Part shown: positions 1 to 8,368 of the stretch, piece by piece | How the letters are laid out: the number at the start of each line of letters is the position of its first letter | Position numbering within the stretch: the first letter of the stretch is position 1 | Assembly (NCBI RefSeq): GCF_009856825.1 | Contig: NZ_WVTD01000003.1 | Coordinates: forward strand, 124,001 to 188,000 | Source: Novosphingobium silvae | Lineage (GTDB): Bacteria; Pseudomonadota; Alphaproteobacteria; Sphingomonadales; Sphingomonadaceae | Length of the DNA stretch: 64,000 nucleotides | Direction: 5' to 3' | Translations under genes and position numbers: made by a program | Notes under the pieces: model-generated | What the model was told of the DNA's origin: nothing | What the model saw: the letters and a program-made list of their open reading frames with translations, nothing else | Database searches by the model: none

Positions 1-889
1 CCTCCTCCGCGTCGATGTTGAAACCGATGTCGTAGCGTTTGGCAAGCACCGCCAGCCGTTTCACGTCGGGCAGCAGCTCGCCCATGACGCGCCCGGCCTG
101 GGCGCGGACGTAGCGGGGGTGAAGAGCGGAAAGCTTGATCGAGATGCCAGGGCTTGCATAGATACCCTTGCCGCCCGCTGCCTTGCCGATGGCGTGGATC
201 GCGTTCTCGTAATCGGCATAGTAGCGCGCGGCGTCGGCGGCGGTGGTCGCCGCCTCGCCCAGCATGTCGTAGCTGTAGCGGAAACCCTGCGCCTCCAGCT
301 CGCGGGCGCGCTTCACCGCTTCCTCTATGGTCTCGCCCGTCACGAACTGCTCGCCCATCATTCGCATCGCAAGATCGACGCCGCGGCGGATCACTGGCTC
401 GCCAGCCCGTGCGACAAGGCGGGTGAGCGCGGCGCCAAGGCCCCTGTCGTCGACCGAGCCCACCAGCTTGCCGGTGACGACGAGCCCCCAGGTGGCGGCA
501 TTGACGAAGAGCGACTTGCCCCCGCCCAGATGACCGCTCCAGTCCCCGTCGGCGATCTTGTCGCGGATCAGGGCGTCGCGCGTGGCATGATCGGGAATGC
601 GCAGCAGCGCTTCGGCCAGGCACATGAGCGCCACGCCTTCCTGGCTGGAAAGCGCATATTCCTGCACCAGTCCCTCGACGCCGGTGCCCTTGTGATTGGC
701 GCGCAGCGTGGTGACAAGGTGCGTCGCGGTCGCGCGCACGGCGGTGCGCATGTCGTCGGGCAGCGCGGCGGCGTCAAGCAGCGGTGCGAGACACTGCTCC
801 TCGTCGCGGCGGCGGGCCTGCGCGATCGCGCGGCGCAGCGGAGAGAGGTCACGGACGGCGGGGGCGAAATCGGCGAAGGGATTGGTCAT
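1..889 (-). CDS. putA: Bifunctional proline dehydrogenase / P5C dehydrogenase PutA (N-terminal part, cut by window edge)
   Basis: Oxidises proline to glutamate in two steps (FAD proline dehydrogenase, then NAD-dependent P5C dehydrogenase). Only the first 296 codons are visible; the gene runs off the left edge. The start is the ATG at 889, giving an N-terminus beginning MTNPFADFAPAVRDL. The protein opens directly with the PutA dimerisation/alpha-helical region (SSQEGVALMCLAEALLRIPD, DWSGHLGGGKSLFVNAATWG) and passes into the proline dehydrogenase barrel (YSYDMLGEAA, GISIKLSALHPRY). There is no ribbon-helix-helix DNA-binding domain before it, so this PutA is not an autorepressor. The Lrp-type gene transcribed divergently at 1126 is the likely regulator, an arrangement well known in alphaproteobacteria. 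Family assignment is firm; the missing half cannot be judged. Confidence 0.95.
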   Translation of the reverse strand, partial: MTNPFADFAPAVRDLSPLRRAIAQARRRDEEQCLAPLLDAAALPDDMRTAVRATATHLVTTLRANHKGTGVEGLVQEYALSSQEGVALMCLAEALLRIPDHATRDALIRDKIADGDWSGHLGGGKSLFVNAATWGLVVTGKLVGSVDDRGLGAALTRLVARAGEPVIRRGVDLAMRMMGEQFVTGETIEEAVKRARELEAQGFRYSYDMLGEAATTAADAARYYADYENAIHAIGKAAGGKGIYASPGISIKLSALHPRYVRAQAGRVMGELLPDVKRLAVLAKRYDIGFNIDAEE

Positions 890-894
890 GTGCG

Positions 895-1022
895 TGCATC
901 CTGCCAGATGTCATCCGGAACGAAGGCTCGCCGCCCCCGCGTGGAGAACCTGACCTGTTCCTATGCGAAACGCCGAAGGGACAAGCGAGGTCCCGCTTTC
1001 GCAGGGACGACGAGACATTCAA
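895..1022. repeat. Intergenic repeat-like hairpin element between putA and its regulator
   Basis: This stretch contains a GTCCC...GGGAC hairpin (990-994 with 1004-1008, loop GCTTTCGCA). It has the look of the dispersed intergenic repeats common in sphingomonads, which carry a core like GGTCCCGCTTTCGC. The identification rests on resemblance only; copy number cannot be seen from one window. The promoters of putA and of the Lrp-type gene must lie within or beside it. Confidence 0.4.
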
Positions 1023-1125
1023 GGGACACACCGCAGCTATCAGATTCCTTCTTGCCGATCCGACTTTTCAAAGGCATCTGACAGCGCGATTTGACTTAAA
1101 TCGACCTATCAGGCGGACCGATCGG

Positions 1126-1596
1126 ATGAACAAGCCCGGCAAGCCGGTCGAACTGGATGGACTGGACCGCAAGATCATTGCGGTCCTGCGCGTCGACGGG
1201 CGGATCACCGTGACCGACCTTGCCAAGGCGGTGGGCATGTCGAAGACACCGTGCCAGGTCCGCCTGCGACGGCTGATGGAAAGCGGAGTGATCCGCGGCT
1301 TTCGCGCAGTCGTCGATCCGGCCAGCCTCGGCCTCGACCATGTCGCCTTCGCGGAAGTGAAGCTGTCGAATACGCGCGAGGCGGCGCTTACGGAATTCAA
1401 CCGCGCGGTCGCGCGAATTCCCGAGGTGGAGGAATGCCATATGCTGGCCAGCAGCTTCGACTACCTGCTCAAGGTCCGCACCGCCGATATTCGCCGCTAT
1501 CGAGAGGTCCTGGGAGAGAAAATCTCCAGCTTGCCGCACGTCTCCAGCACTTCCACCTTCGTCGCGATGGAGACGGTGAAAGACGCGAACAGCTGA
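1126..1596 (+). CDS. putR: Lrp/AsnC-family transcriptional regulator, probable proline-responsive PutR
   Basis: A 156-residue Lrp/AsnC protein. The N-terminal helix-turn-helix (about residues 8-55) begins VELDGLDRKIIAVLRVDGRI, and the C-terminal RAM ligand-binding domain includes the typical VEECHMLASSFDYLLKVRT segment. The ATG at 1126 (MNKPGKPVEL) was chosen because the open frame further upstream shows no Lrp homology and this start gives the usual family length. It is divergent from putA with about 236 bp between them. In alphaproteobacteria a gene in this position encodes PutR, the proline-dependent activator of putA. The symbol rests on position and family; the effector cannot be seen in the sequence. 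Confidence 0.85.
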   Translation: MNKPGKPVELDGLDRKIIAVLRVDGRITVTDLAKAVGMSKTPCQVRLRRLMESGVIRGFRAVVDPASLGLDHVAFAEVKLSNTREAALTEFNRAVARIPEVEECHMLASSFDYLLKVRTADIRRYREVLGEKISSLPHVSSTSTFVAMETVKDANS

Positions 1597-1661
1597 CCGC
1601 CAGCGCGACTTGCGCAAGTGCAGAGTGGAGCGCCATCCCGGCGCGGCCGAACGCCGGCCTG

Positions 1662-4376
1662 CTATGCACGCTCTCCAAAGACTTTCGCCGAGCCGAACAT
1701 CCCCATCTTGCACTTGCCGGAAAAGTGGGCGCCATCGAAGCGAAGGTCATACTTCAGCGTGATCTTCATGGGCTTTTCCACCTTCATCTCGAACTTCAGC
1801 CGATCGCCGGAAAGCGTGCCGCCAGCGAAGTCCTGTCGACCTTCGGGCGCCTCTAGATAGCCTGAGACCGCCTCTCCGACGGTATCGAAGTGTGCGACCA
1901 TTGCCTGCGGGCCCATCGGCGTCTTGAGCACCATGTTCCAATCGCCATCGATCCCGGCCGCCTGCCCCGGTTCTGCCGAGGGCGGAGCGGCAGCCTCGTC
2001 TCCCCCCGCCGGTACCGCCTCGAGAGCCTGCCAATGGACGCGAGTACCCGAGACGTCACGTCCTTCGATCACATCGACGATACGGGCCGGGGTCAGCGGC
2101 AGGACCAGTTCGTCGATCTCACCGAATGGGGAGAGCGCGTCCGCGATGGCGTTGACCAGCGTGGGCGGGCCGATGATGCAGCCTCCCTCGCCTACTCCCC
2201 TCATGCCGCCGATGGTCCGGGACGGCGTGCTTGCATGGAGGTACTCGAAGTCCGGCACGTCGGAGATAGAGGGCATCAGATAGTCCTTGAAGGTCGCCGC
2301 CAGCGGGTTCCCCCGCGCGTCATAGGGCATGTCCTCCAGCAGCACCTGCCCGATAGCCTGTGCCAGTCCTCCCGCAATCTGCCCTTCCACTACTCCGGGA
2401 TTGATGACCGTGCCGCAATCCTCGGCGCCGATCCAGCGCAGGATCGTCACGAAGCCGGTTTCGGCATCGACCTCCACCATCGCGCAATGCGCGGCGCTGG
2501 TCATGGTCATCGGCGGCGGCTGATAGCGATACTGCGCTTCCAGGCCGGAGGCAGCCCCCTCCGGCAGGCGCGCAGGCTCGCCATAGGCGATCTCGGCGAT
2601 TTCCCGCAACGAGCGGGACATCTCCGGAGCCCCGATGATGTGGACCATGCCCCCCTCGATCGACACGGCATCGACGCTGGCGTTGGAGAGGTGTGCGGCC
2701 ACCGCGCGCACCTTGTCCGCCAGCATGCGTGCCGCCTGCCACGTCGCCCCGCCTGCGATCACACCCTGGCGGCTCCCAGCCGCGCCGGGCGAGAAGGCGC
2801 CGATCGCGCTGTCGCCTTCGTAGACGGTGATTTCCTCGTAGGCGACGCCTAGCTGCTCCGCGATGACCTGCGCCATTGTTGTCGCCGTGCCATGCCCCTG
2901 CGAATGGGTGGAGAGCATGGCGACCACTTTGCCGGTCGGCTCGATCCGCAATTGCACCGTCTCGCCAGTCATCGGCGCCATGGACCCCGCAGAACCCGTA
3001 GGCTCGATGTAGGTCGCAAAGCCGATGCCGAGATAGCGGCCTTCCACCCGCGCCTCGGCCTGTTCGCGGCGGAATGCGGCATAGTCGATGTTAGCCATCA
3101 GCTTCTCCAGGCATTCACCGGGCGTGATGTCCTCGACCGGGATGCCCATGCTGGATGTGTGCGGCTGATCCTCCAGGTAGAGGAGGTTGCGGCGAAGCAG
3201 TTCCACAGGGTCAACACCGATCCGTCGCGCCGCCTTGTCGATCAGCGTCTCGCGCACCAGCGACTCCATTGCCCATGGCCCCCGATAGGCGCCAAGGCCC
3301 ATCGTGTTGGTATACCAGCCCCGCGTAACGAAGCCGTACGCCGGGAGCCGGTAGGCGGGCCACATGAACATGTGGACGGCGATGTTCGCATCCTCGCCCA
3401 TCGGCCAGGCCCCATTGTTGCAGGCATAGTCACACCAGGCGGCCTGGAAGCGACCGTCTTTGTCTAGTCCGAGCGTCAGCGCGGTGTCCTGCTCGCGCGC
3501 GTGGCTTGAGGCGGTGAGACTTTCGAAGCGGTCCTCGATCCATTTTACAGAGCGGCGCAGGATCTTTGCGGCGACGACCACCGCCATCTCCTCGCGCCAG
3601 GGGATGTTCTTCAGGCCGAAGCCGCCGCCGACGTCCCGGGCGACCACGCGTATTCCCTCCTGCGGCATTCCAAGCGCCTGCGTCAGGTAACGCGCGGCAA
3701 GATGCGGGCTCTGGCAGCCCATCCACACCGTCATCTCCTCGGCCCCATCGGGCGAGGCGACGCAGGCGCGCCCTTCCATCGGCGACTGCGCGATGCGCTG
3801 GTGGCGAATGCGCGTGGAGACCACATGAGCACAGTCGTCGAGAAGAGGCTGGATCGCCTCGAGTGCATCCTCGTCGCCCATTTCCGCCGCGATGTTGTCT
3901 TCCCGCCCGGGGTGAACCAGCGGTCCCGTCTTCGCATCGGCGATGGTGACGAGCGGGGTCTCCTCGTCCACCACGACCTCGACGAGCGAGGCCGCGTCCT
4001 CCGCCTGAGCGCGGCTATGTGCGATGACCATGACGACGGGATCGCCAACGCAGGCAACCCGGCCATCGGCCAGCAGCGTCACCGGGCTTTCGATCGGCGT
4101 GAAGAAGAAGCTGAGCATCTTCACCGGGACCGTGGCAAGATCCGCCTGCGTCAGGATCGCGTGAACGCCGGGCATCTCGCGCGCAGCCTCCAGCTCGATG
4201 GAGACGATCCGTCCACGCGCGACGGCGGAGCGCACGAAAGCGACGTGAAGCATGCCCGGCAGTCGCACGTCGTCGGTGAACTGGCCGCGCCCGGTGAGCA
4301 GCCGCCCGTCCTCCTTGCGCGGCTGGCGGGAGCCGACGTAACGGGCAGCGCCCACGCTCTTCGTCTGCACGTTCAC
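1662..4376 (-). CDS. Molybdenum hydroxylase large subunit (CoxL form II-like) with extra C-terminal domain
   Basis: Molybdopterin-cytosine-dinucleotide-binding catalytic subunit of a xanthine oxidase-family enzyme, 904 residues, GTG start at 4376 overlapping the small-subunit stop by 4 bp. The aldehyde-oxidase a/b hammerhead domain starts near residue 10 (ARYVGSRQPRKEDGRLLTG). The active-site loop reads AYRGPW (363-368), not the AYXCSFR of true CO dehydrogenase, so the substrate is probably not CO. The catalytic glutamate is in GVGEGG (Glu730). After the normal family end there are about 96 further residues (809-904) rich in Gly and alternating hydrophobics, ending in GMFGSAKVFGERA, which look like a small beta-barrel. 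Operon order is CoxG-like, FAD, Fe-S, large subunit. The substrate is unknown. Confidence 0.9.
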   Translation of the reverse strand: MNVQTKSVGAARYVGSRQPRKEDGRLLTGRGQFTDDVRLPGMLHVAFVRSAVARGRIVSIELEAAREMPGVHAILTQADLATVPVKMLSFFFTPIESPVTLLADGRVACVGDPVVMVIAHSRAQAEDAASLVEVVVDEETPLVTIADAKTGPLVHPGREDNIAAEMGDEDALEAIQPLLDDCAHVVSTRIRHQRIAQSPMEGRACVASPDGAEEMTVWMGCQSPHLAARYLTQALGMPQEGIRVVARDVGGGFGLKNIPWREEMAVVVAAKILRRSVKWIEDRFESLTASSHAREQDTALTLGLDKDGRFQAAWCDYACNNGAWPMGEDANIAVHMFMWPAYRLPAYGFVTRGWYTNTMGLGAYRGPWAMESLVRETLIDKAARRIGVDPVELLRRNLLYLEDQPHTSSMGIPVEDITPGECLEKLMANIDYAAFRREQAEARVEGRYLGIGFATYIEPTGSAGSMAPMTGETVQLRIEPTGKVVAMLSTHSQGHGTATTMAQVIAEQLGVAYEEITVYEGDSAIGAFSPGAAGSRQGVIAGGATWQAARMLADKVRAVAAHLSNASVDAVSIEGGMVHIIGAPEMSRSLREIAEIAYGEPARLPEGAASGLEAQYRYQPPPMTMTSAAHCAMVEVDAETGFVTILRWIGAEDCGTVINPGVVEGQIAGGLAQAIGQVLLEDMPYDARGNPLAATFKDYLMPSISDVPDFEYLHASTPSRTIGGMRGVGEGGCIIGPPTLVNAIADALSPFGEIDELVLPLTPARIVDVIEGRDVSGTRVHWQALEAVPAGGDEAAAPPSAEPGQAAGIDGDWNMVLKTPMGPQAMVAHFDTVGEAVSGYLEAPEGRQDFAGGTLSGDRLKFEMKVEKPMKITLKYDLRFDGAHFSGKCKMGMFGSAKVFGERA

Positions 4377-4885
4377 GCCACTGCCTCCGCTTCGTCCGCT
4401 GCCGGCTGGTGGCCGGAAAGCTGACGAATAGCGCGGCGGATGCCCTGGTAGCCGGTGCAGCGACAGATATGGCCGGACATCGCCCTGACGAGCGCGTTTT
4501 CCCTCGCGCCCTCTCCCGCGCCAGCCTCCTCCTGCATGACGCACGCCAGCGAGATGGCGATTCCCGGGGTGCAGAAGCCGCACTGGAGGCCGAAGTTGTC
4601 CCTCAGCGCCTGCTGTACCGGATGCAGGGTGCCGTCTGCCTCTGCCAGTCCTTCGATCGTGGTGATCTGCGCCCCATCCACCTGAACCGCGAGCATCAGG
4701 CATGAGCGCACGGCCGCGCCATCGACCATGACCGTACAGGCGCCGCAGACCCCGTGCTCGCAGCCCAGGTGCGTGCCGGTATAGCCCAGTCCTTCGCGCA
4801 GGAACTCCCCAAGGCTGGTGCGAGCCTCCACCCGCGCAGCGTGGCGGTGGCCATTGACGGTTACTTCGATGCCATGCTCGCTCAT
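4373..4885 (-). CDS. Molybdenum hydroxylase [2Fe-2S] small subunit (CoxS-like)
   Basis: A 170-residue electron-transfer subunit with the two expected iron-sulfur domains. The plant-ferredoxin type cluster uses GCEHGVCGACTVMV plus a later Cys (VRSCLML). The helical C-terminal cluster domain has QCGFCTPG and HICRCTGYQ. The ATG at 4885 was chosen because MSEHGIEVTVNG begins the family's first beta-strand; its ATGA overlaps the FAD-subunit stop. No signal peptide is present, so the complex should be cytoplasmic. It passes electrons from the molybdenum site in the large subunit to FAD in the next subunit. Confidence 0.95.
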   Translation of the reverse strand: MSEHGIEVTVNGHRHAARVEARTSLGEFLREGLGYTGTHLGCEHGVCGACTVMVDGAAVRSCLMLAVQVDGAQITTIEGLAEADGTLHPVQQALRDNFGLQCGFCTPGIAISLACVMQEEAGAGEGARENALVRAMSGHICRCTGYQGIRRAIRQLSGHQPAADEAEAVA

Positions 4886-5751
4886 GCGGCGCTCCTGATG
4901 TCCAGCGTCTCGCGCAGGGTGCGGGCGAAGATGCGCAGGCCCACGGTGCGGCGGTATTCGGCGCTGGCGTGATGATCGTCGAACGGCGCTGCGTCCGCCA
5001 CGGCAAGCCTGGCGACCCGCTCGACGTCGATCCCGGCGAGCGCGGTGCCGACGAGGGCATCTTCGGCCTGGTTCGCGGCGATCGGCGTCGGCCCCATCCC
5101 GAACCATGCGATGCCTGCGCGCGAAACGGCTCCGCGCTCGACTGCCAGTGCGCCGACCAGCCCTACAAGCGCGAAGTCTCCCGGGCGCCGCGCCACTTCG
5201 CGGAAAAGCATAAAGTGCCCCTCCGGCCAGTCCGGATAGAGAATACCGGTGACGAGTTCGTCAGGCTCGAGCACGGTCATGTAGGGACCGACGTAGAACT
5301 CGCGCGCGGGAACCTGCCGGGTGCCACGAACCGACGCGATCTCGATCAGGGCGCCGAGCGCCACGGCGGCAGCGGGCATCTCCGCTGCCGGTTCGCCAAG
5401 CGCGATCGAGCCGCCCACGGTCCCGCGAGTGCGCGTCTGATAATGACCGACGTGGCCGAGCGCGGCGACAACGACTGGCAAGTGCCGCGCCAGCGTGTCG
5501 TCGGCGAGAGCATCCGCCTGCCGTGTCCCCGCGCCAATCCTCGTCCCGCCTTCCACGCGCGAGATGCCGCGCAGCCCGTCGATGCCGTTGATGTCCACGA
5601 CGACGAATGGCTGGCTCATCCGCAAATTGAGCAGCGGCACGAGGGTCTGGCCGCCCGCGATTACGGTGGCCCCGCCGCCTGCCTCGGCAAGAATGCGGCA
5701 GGCTTCCGCCACGCTCGCCGGTCGCACATAGTCGAACGGCGCGGGCTTCAC
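4882..5751 (-). CDS. Molybdenum hydroxylase FAD-binding medium subunit (CoxM-like)
   Basis: A 289-residue FAD-binding subunit of the CoxM/XDHB type. It starts KPAPFDYVRPASVAEACRIL and carries the FAD pyrophosphate-binding motifs AGGQTLVPLLNLRM (about residues 31-45) and TRGTVGGSIALGEPAAEMP (about 106-125). The C-terminal CO_deh_flav_C domain ends in YRRTVGLRIFARTLRETL. Its start overlaps the upstream CoxG-like stop by 4 bp (ATGA) and its end overlaps the small subunit by 4 bp, so all four genes are probably translated from one message. Confidence 0.95.
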   Translation of the reverse strand: MKPAPFDYVRPASVAEACRILAEAGGGATVIAGGQTLVPLLNLRMSQPFVVVDINGIDGLRGISRVEGGTRIGAGTRQADALADDTLARHLPVVVAALGHVGHYQTRTRGTVGGSIALGEPAAEMPAAAVALGALIEIASVRGTRQVPAREFYVGPYMTVLEPDELVTGILYPDWPEGHFMLFREVARRPGDFALVGLVGALAVERGAVSRAGIAWFGMGPTPIAANQAEDALVGTALAGIDVERVARLAVADAAPFDDHHASAEYRRTVGLRIFARTLRETLDIRSAA

Positions 5752-6464
5752 GTTCCGCAGCCCCGGCGTCCCGCCTCATAGGCACAGGCGGCAGTGACGA
5801 CGATCAGCACCAGCGCCAGCAGCGTCGCCGTCGTGGAGCCCGTCTGGCCGAACATGTAGCCCACTACGAGCGCCATCACCACCGCCGCAACCCATCCCCA
5901 CAAGGGCACGGGCGCGGCCACTGCCTGCGTCCGGACCGGAGAGGCCGCGACGGGCGTATCCGCCACCCCGGCCGCCATCCCCACGTCGGCAGCCATGCCT
6001 GACTTCGCGACGCCCCGCGCGTCTTCCCCGACGACCTCTCCGAACTTCGCGAAGAACTTGCCGGCGAGGTTCTTCGCTGTCGCATCGATGATCGGCCCGC
6101 CGAGCTGCGCCATCCGCCCGGCCACCTCCGCATCCACATCGTAGGAGACCAGCGTCTCTCCGCTTCCCGCATCCGAGAGGCGAACCCGGGCGCCGCCCTT
6201 TGCCGAACCCGCGATGCCGCCGGTGCCCGACCCGCTGATCGTGTAGCCATTGGGTCCATCCACGTCGGAGAGCTGGACCGCGCCCTTGAAGCGTGCCCCG
6301 ATGGGGCCGATCCGTACTTCGGCAATGGCGGTGAAACGGTCATCCCCATCGCGCTCCAGGCTCTGGCAACCCGGGATGCACTGCGCCAGGACAGCCGGAT
6401 CGTTGAGCGCTTCCCACACCCTGTCACGCGGCGCCGCGATCCGCTGCTCGCCCGTCATCTGCAT
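5748..6464 (-). CDS. CoxG-like SRPBCC protein with C-terminal membrane anchor
   Basis: First gene of the molybdenum hydroxylase operon, 238 residues. Residues 1-150 form a CoxG/SRPBCC carbon-monoxide-dehydrogenase-subunit-G domain (TGEQRIAAPRDRVWEALNDP, YDVDAEVAGRMAQLGG). A variable linker is followed by two hydrophobic stretches near the C-terminus (WGWVAAVVMALVVGYMFG and ATLLALVLIVVTAACAY). In the CO dehydrogenase system CoxG anchors the enzyme to the inner membrane, and the same role fits here. The ATG at 6464 is preceded by a good GAGGGGAG ribosome-binding site, which decides it over an upstream ATG. Confidence 0.85.
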   Translation of the reverse strand: MQMTGEQRIAAPRDRVWEALNDPAVLAQCIPGCQSLERDGDDRFTAIAEVRIGPIGARFKGAVQLSDVDGPNGYTISGSGTGGIAGSAKGGARVRLSDAGSGETLVSYDVDAEVAGRMAQLGGPIIDATAKNLAGKFFAKFGEVVGEDARGVAKSGMAADVGMAAGVADTPVAASPVRTQAVAAPVPLWGWVAAVVMALVVGYMFGQTGSTTATLLALVLIVVTAACAYEAGRRGCGT

Positions 6465-6760
6465 TCCCGGCTCTCCCCTCGAAGCGTTCATGGCCCGATT
6501 GCGGCACGTGCTTCCATTTTTCCGGATTGAACGACGGGACGACCTGCGATGCAAGCACTTATGAGCGATCATGGCTCTTAATTGGGAAACTGCTGCGATA
6601 CCGCCTCAGCGTTGCTCGGTTCCGGTTCCGGGGTAAGGAGCTTGGGCGACTACCCCGCCCTGGCGATGCAGGCGGCCGCCCCGCTGGCCGCCCGCGCAGC
6701 GGCGCGCTAGCAAGCGGAGCAGGCGCCCAGCCAGCGGCGCAAAGACCTTGAGGAGAAAGC
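6465..6760. promoter_or_regulatory. Divergent control region between the CoxGMSL-like operon and the SDR gene
   Basis: No gene is seen in these 296 bp. A 23-bp imperfect dyad, TTATGAGC (6559-6566), seven bases, then GCTCTTAA (6574-6581), lies about 95 bp upstream of the CoxG-like start and is a candidate operator. Nearer the SDR gene are two strong stems: 6629-6635 with 6651-6657 (CGGGGTA/TACCCCG) and 6671-6677 with 6686-6692 (GGCGGCC/GGCCGCC). These could form a structured 5' leader, although such stems are not rare in GC-rich DNA. Confidence 0.4.
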
Positions 6761-7579
6761 ATGAGCACTCCGTCGCCGCAGCAGAGCGGAACCGTTGTCA
6801 TCACCGGTGCTGCCGGCGGAATGGGCAGGCCCGCCGCCGAGCGCTTCGCCGCGCAGGGGCGCCCGCTGCTGCTATGCGACCTGAACGCCGAGCGAGTGGA
6901 GGCCCTCGCCCACGAACTGCGCCCCTCGGCGGGCAGCGTAGACGTTCTCGCGGACGACATCGCCGCGCCGGAGTTTCCCGGCCGCGTGGTGGACGCCCTT
7001 GGCGACGCGCCGCTTTCCGCGCTCATTCACACGGCCGGGCTTTCGCCGACGATGAGCGATGGCCGCCGGATCTTCGAGGTCAATTATCACGCCACCGTGC
7101 GTCTCGTGGATGCCTTGCGCCCCCGTTTCGAAGCGGGCGGCTCCGCAGTCCTGATCTCCTCCGTCTCGGCTTACATGCTTGCCGACATGGCCCTCCTCGA
7201 TGCCGTTCGCGCTTTCGTGATGACCGGGGAGGACGCGGCCATCGCCGGGCACATGGAGAGCCCGGGAATGAGCTACGCCCTGTCCAAGCGCGCGGTCATC
7301 ACCTTCGTCGAGCGGGAGGCGGCGGCTTTCGGGGCGCTGGGGCTTCGCATCGCATCGATCGCGCCCGGTTTCATCGACACGCCGATGGGAATGGCGGAGG
7401 CGGAAGAGAACGCCCAGCTTCGCAGCCTGCTCGGCATGGTTCCGCAGCAACGGATGGGCCATGGCGACGAGATCGCCTCCGTCGCCGAATTCCTGTGCTC
7501 TCCGGCCGCCTCCTATATCAGTGGCACCGATATACGGGTGGATGGCGGGATCATCGGGCTGCTTTCCACGAAGAGATAG
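6761..7579 (+). CDS. Short-chain dehydrogenase/reductase
   Basis: A 272-residue NAD(P)-dependent oxidoreductase of the classical SDR family. The cofactor motif is TGAAGGMG (residues 15-22), the acidic residue after beta-2 (LLLCDLNAERV) suggests NAD, and the catalytic pair is in YALSK (Tyr172, Lys176) with an upstream Ser in VLISSVSAYM. The C-terminus has the usual SGTDIRVDGG. AGGAG lies just upstream of the ATG. It is divergent from the CoxGMSL-like operon, so it could act on the same unknown substrate, but this is only inferred from position. Confidence 0.9.
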   Translation: MSTPSPQQSGTVVITGAAGGMGRPAAERFAAQGRPLLLCDLNAERVEALAHELRPSAGSVDVLADDIAAPEFPGRVVDALGDAPLSALIHTAGLSPTMSDGRRIFEVNYHATVRLVDALRPRFEAGGSAVLISSVSAYMLADMALLDAVRAFVMTGEDAAIAGHMESPGMSYALSKRAVITFVEREAAAFGALGLRIASIAPGFIDTPMGMAEAEENAQLRSLLGMVPQQRMGHGDEIASVAEFLCSPAASYISGTDIRVDGGIIGLLSTKR

Positions 7580-7657
7580 GCGGCAGACGGAGCGACGAAC
7601 TGCAAGCTTCGCGCGCGGGTTTCGCGTTCCCCCGCGCTCCGCACAGACGATCAGCGT

Positions 7658-8362
7658 TTACTCGTGGTCGAGGTACTTCACCTCGAGGAAGCGGCGCCGC
7701 GTCGCCAGTGCATCAATGTCGCCGCGAGAGAGGTCGACGCTCATCGCCTCGATCTGGTCGGCGATCACGGCGAGGCCATCGACCAGTTCCTCAGAGGGGC
7801 TGGTCCCGGCGGCGCCCGGCTTGCCGCGAAGCGATGGGGGGATGCGGGTATAGCTGTCCACCATGGCGGGCAGATGCTCGGCCAGTAGCTTGCGCACCTC
7901 GCGCGCGGCGGGGCCGCGCTCGTCCAGCGTGGCGAGCTGCGGCGCCAGCTGTTCGAGCCGCACGCCGATCATGTCCACCGCATCCACCGCGGCATGGGGC
8001 AGCGCGCGGCGGCGGCCTTCCAGCCACAGCTCGGTCGAGCCGGCAAGCTCGGGAAGGCTTGCAGCGCCCAGGTCCTCCACATGGGTTCGCGGGCTGGCCG
8101 GGTAGATCGACAGCACGATGAACACCGCAACGCCCAGAAGCACCGTCAGCAGGGTCGCCATGAAGGAGACCCCGCCAAGCGCCAGCGCCGCGACGAGCCC
8201 CGCGATATAGATCCCCGCCATTGCCAGGAACGCGCGACGCACGCGGCGTCCGCGATGGCGCCACAGCTCCTTGCGGGCATTGTAGAGGCGGATCGAGCGC
8301 TGCCTGCGCGCGGCGCGCACGATGTCCTGCGAGACGCGCCTGGTGGACGGAACCTGTGCCAT
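7658..8362 (-). CDS. XpaC-like membrane protein, partner of TelA
   Basis: A 234-residue protein with a basic N-terminal segment, two adjacent hydrophobic helices (about residues 45-85: FLAMAGIYIAGLVAALAL and FMATLLTVLLGVAVFIVLSI), then a long soluble helical domain. Small membrane proteins of this kind, annotated as XpaC / 5-bromo-4-chloroindolyl phosphate hydrolysis protein, are regular partners of TelA-family proteins. It begins 6 bp after the TelA stop, so the two are co-transcribed. The biochemical function of the family is not established. Confidence 0.7.
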   Translation of the reverse strand: MAQVPSTRRVSQDIVRAARRQRSIRLYNARKELWRHRGRRVRRAFLAMAGIYIAGLVAALALGGVSFMATLLTVLLGVAVFIVLSIYPASPRTHVEDLGAASLPELAGSTELWLEGRRRALPHAAVDAVDMIGVRLEQLAPQLATLDERGPAAREVRKLLAEHLPAMVDSYTRIPPSLRGKPGAAGTSPSEELVDGLAVIADQIEAMSVDLSRGDIDALATRRRFLEVKYLDHE

Positions 8363-8368
8363 CGCGAG

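Noticed and set aside
1662..4376. Calling the CoxL-like operon a carbon monoxide dehydrogenase
   Set aside because: The active-site loop is AYRGPW and not AYXCSFR, so CO oxidation is not supported.
1890..4424. Long plus-strand open frames opposite the CoxL-like gene
   Set aside because: In GC-rich DNA the strand opposite a real gene stays open by codon bias. The minus-strand frame has full molybdenum hydroxylase motifs; the plus-strand frames have none.
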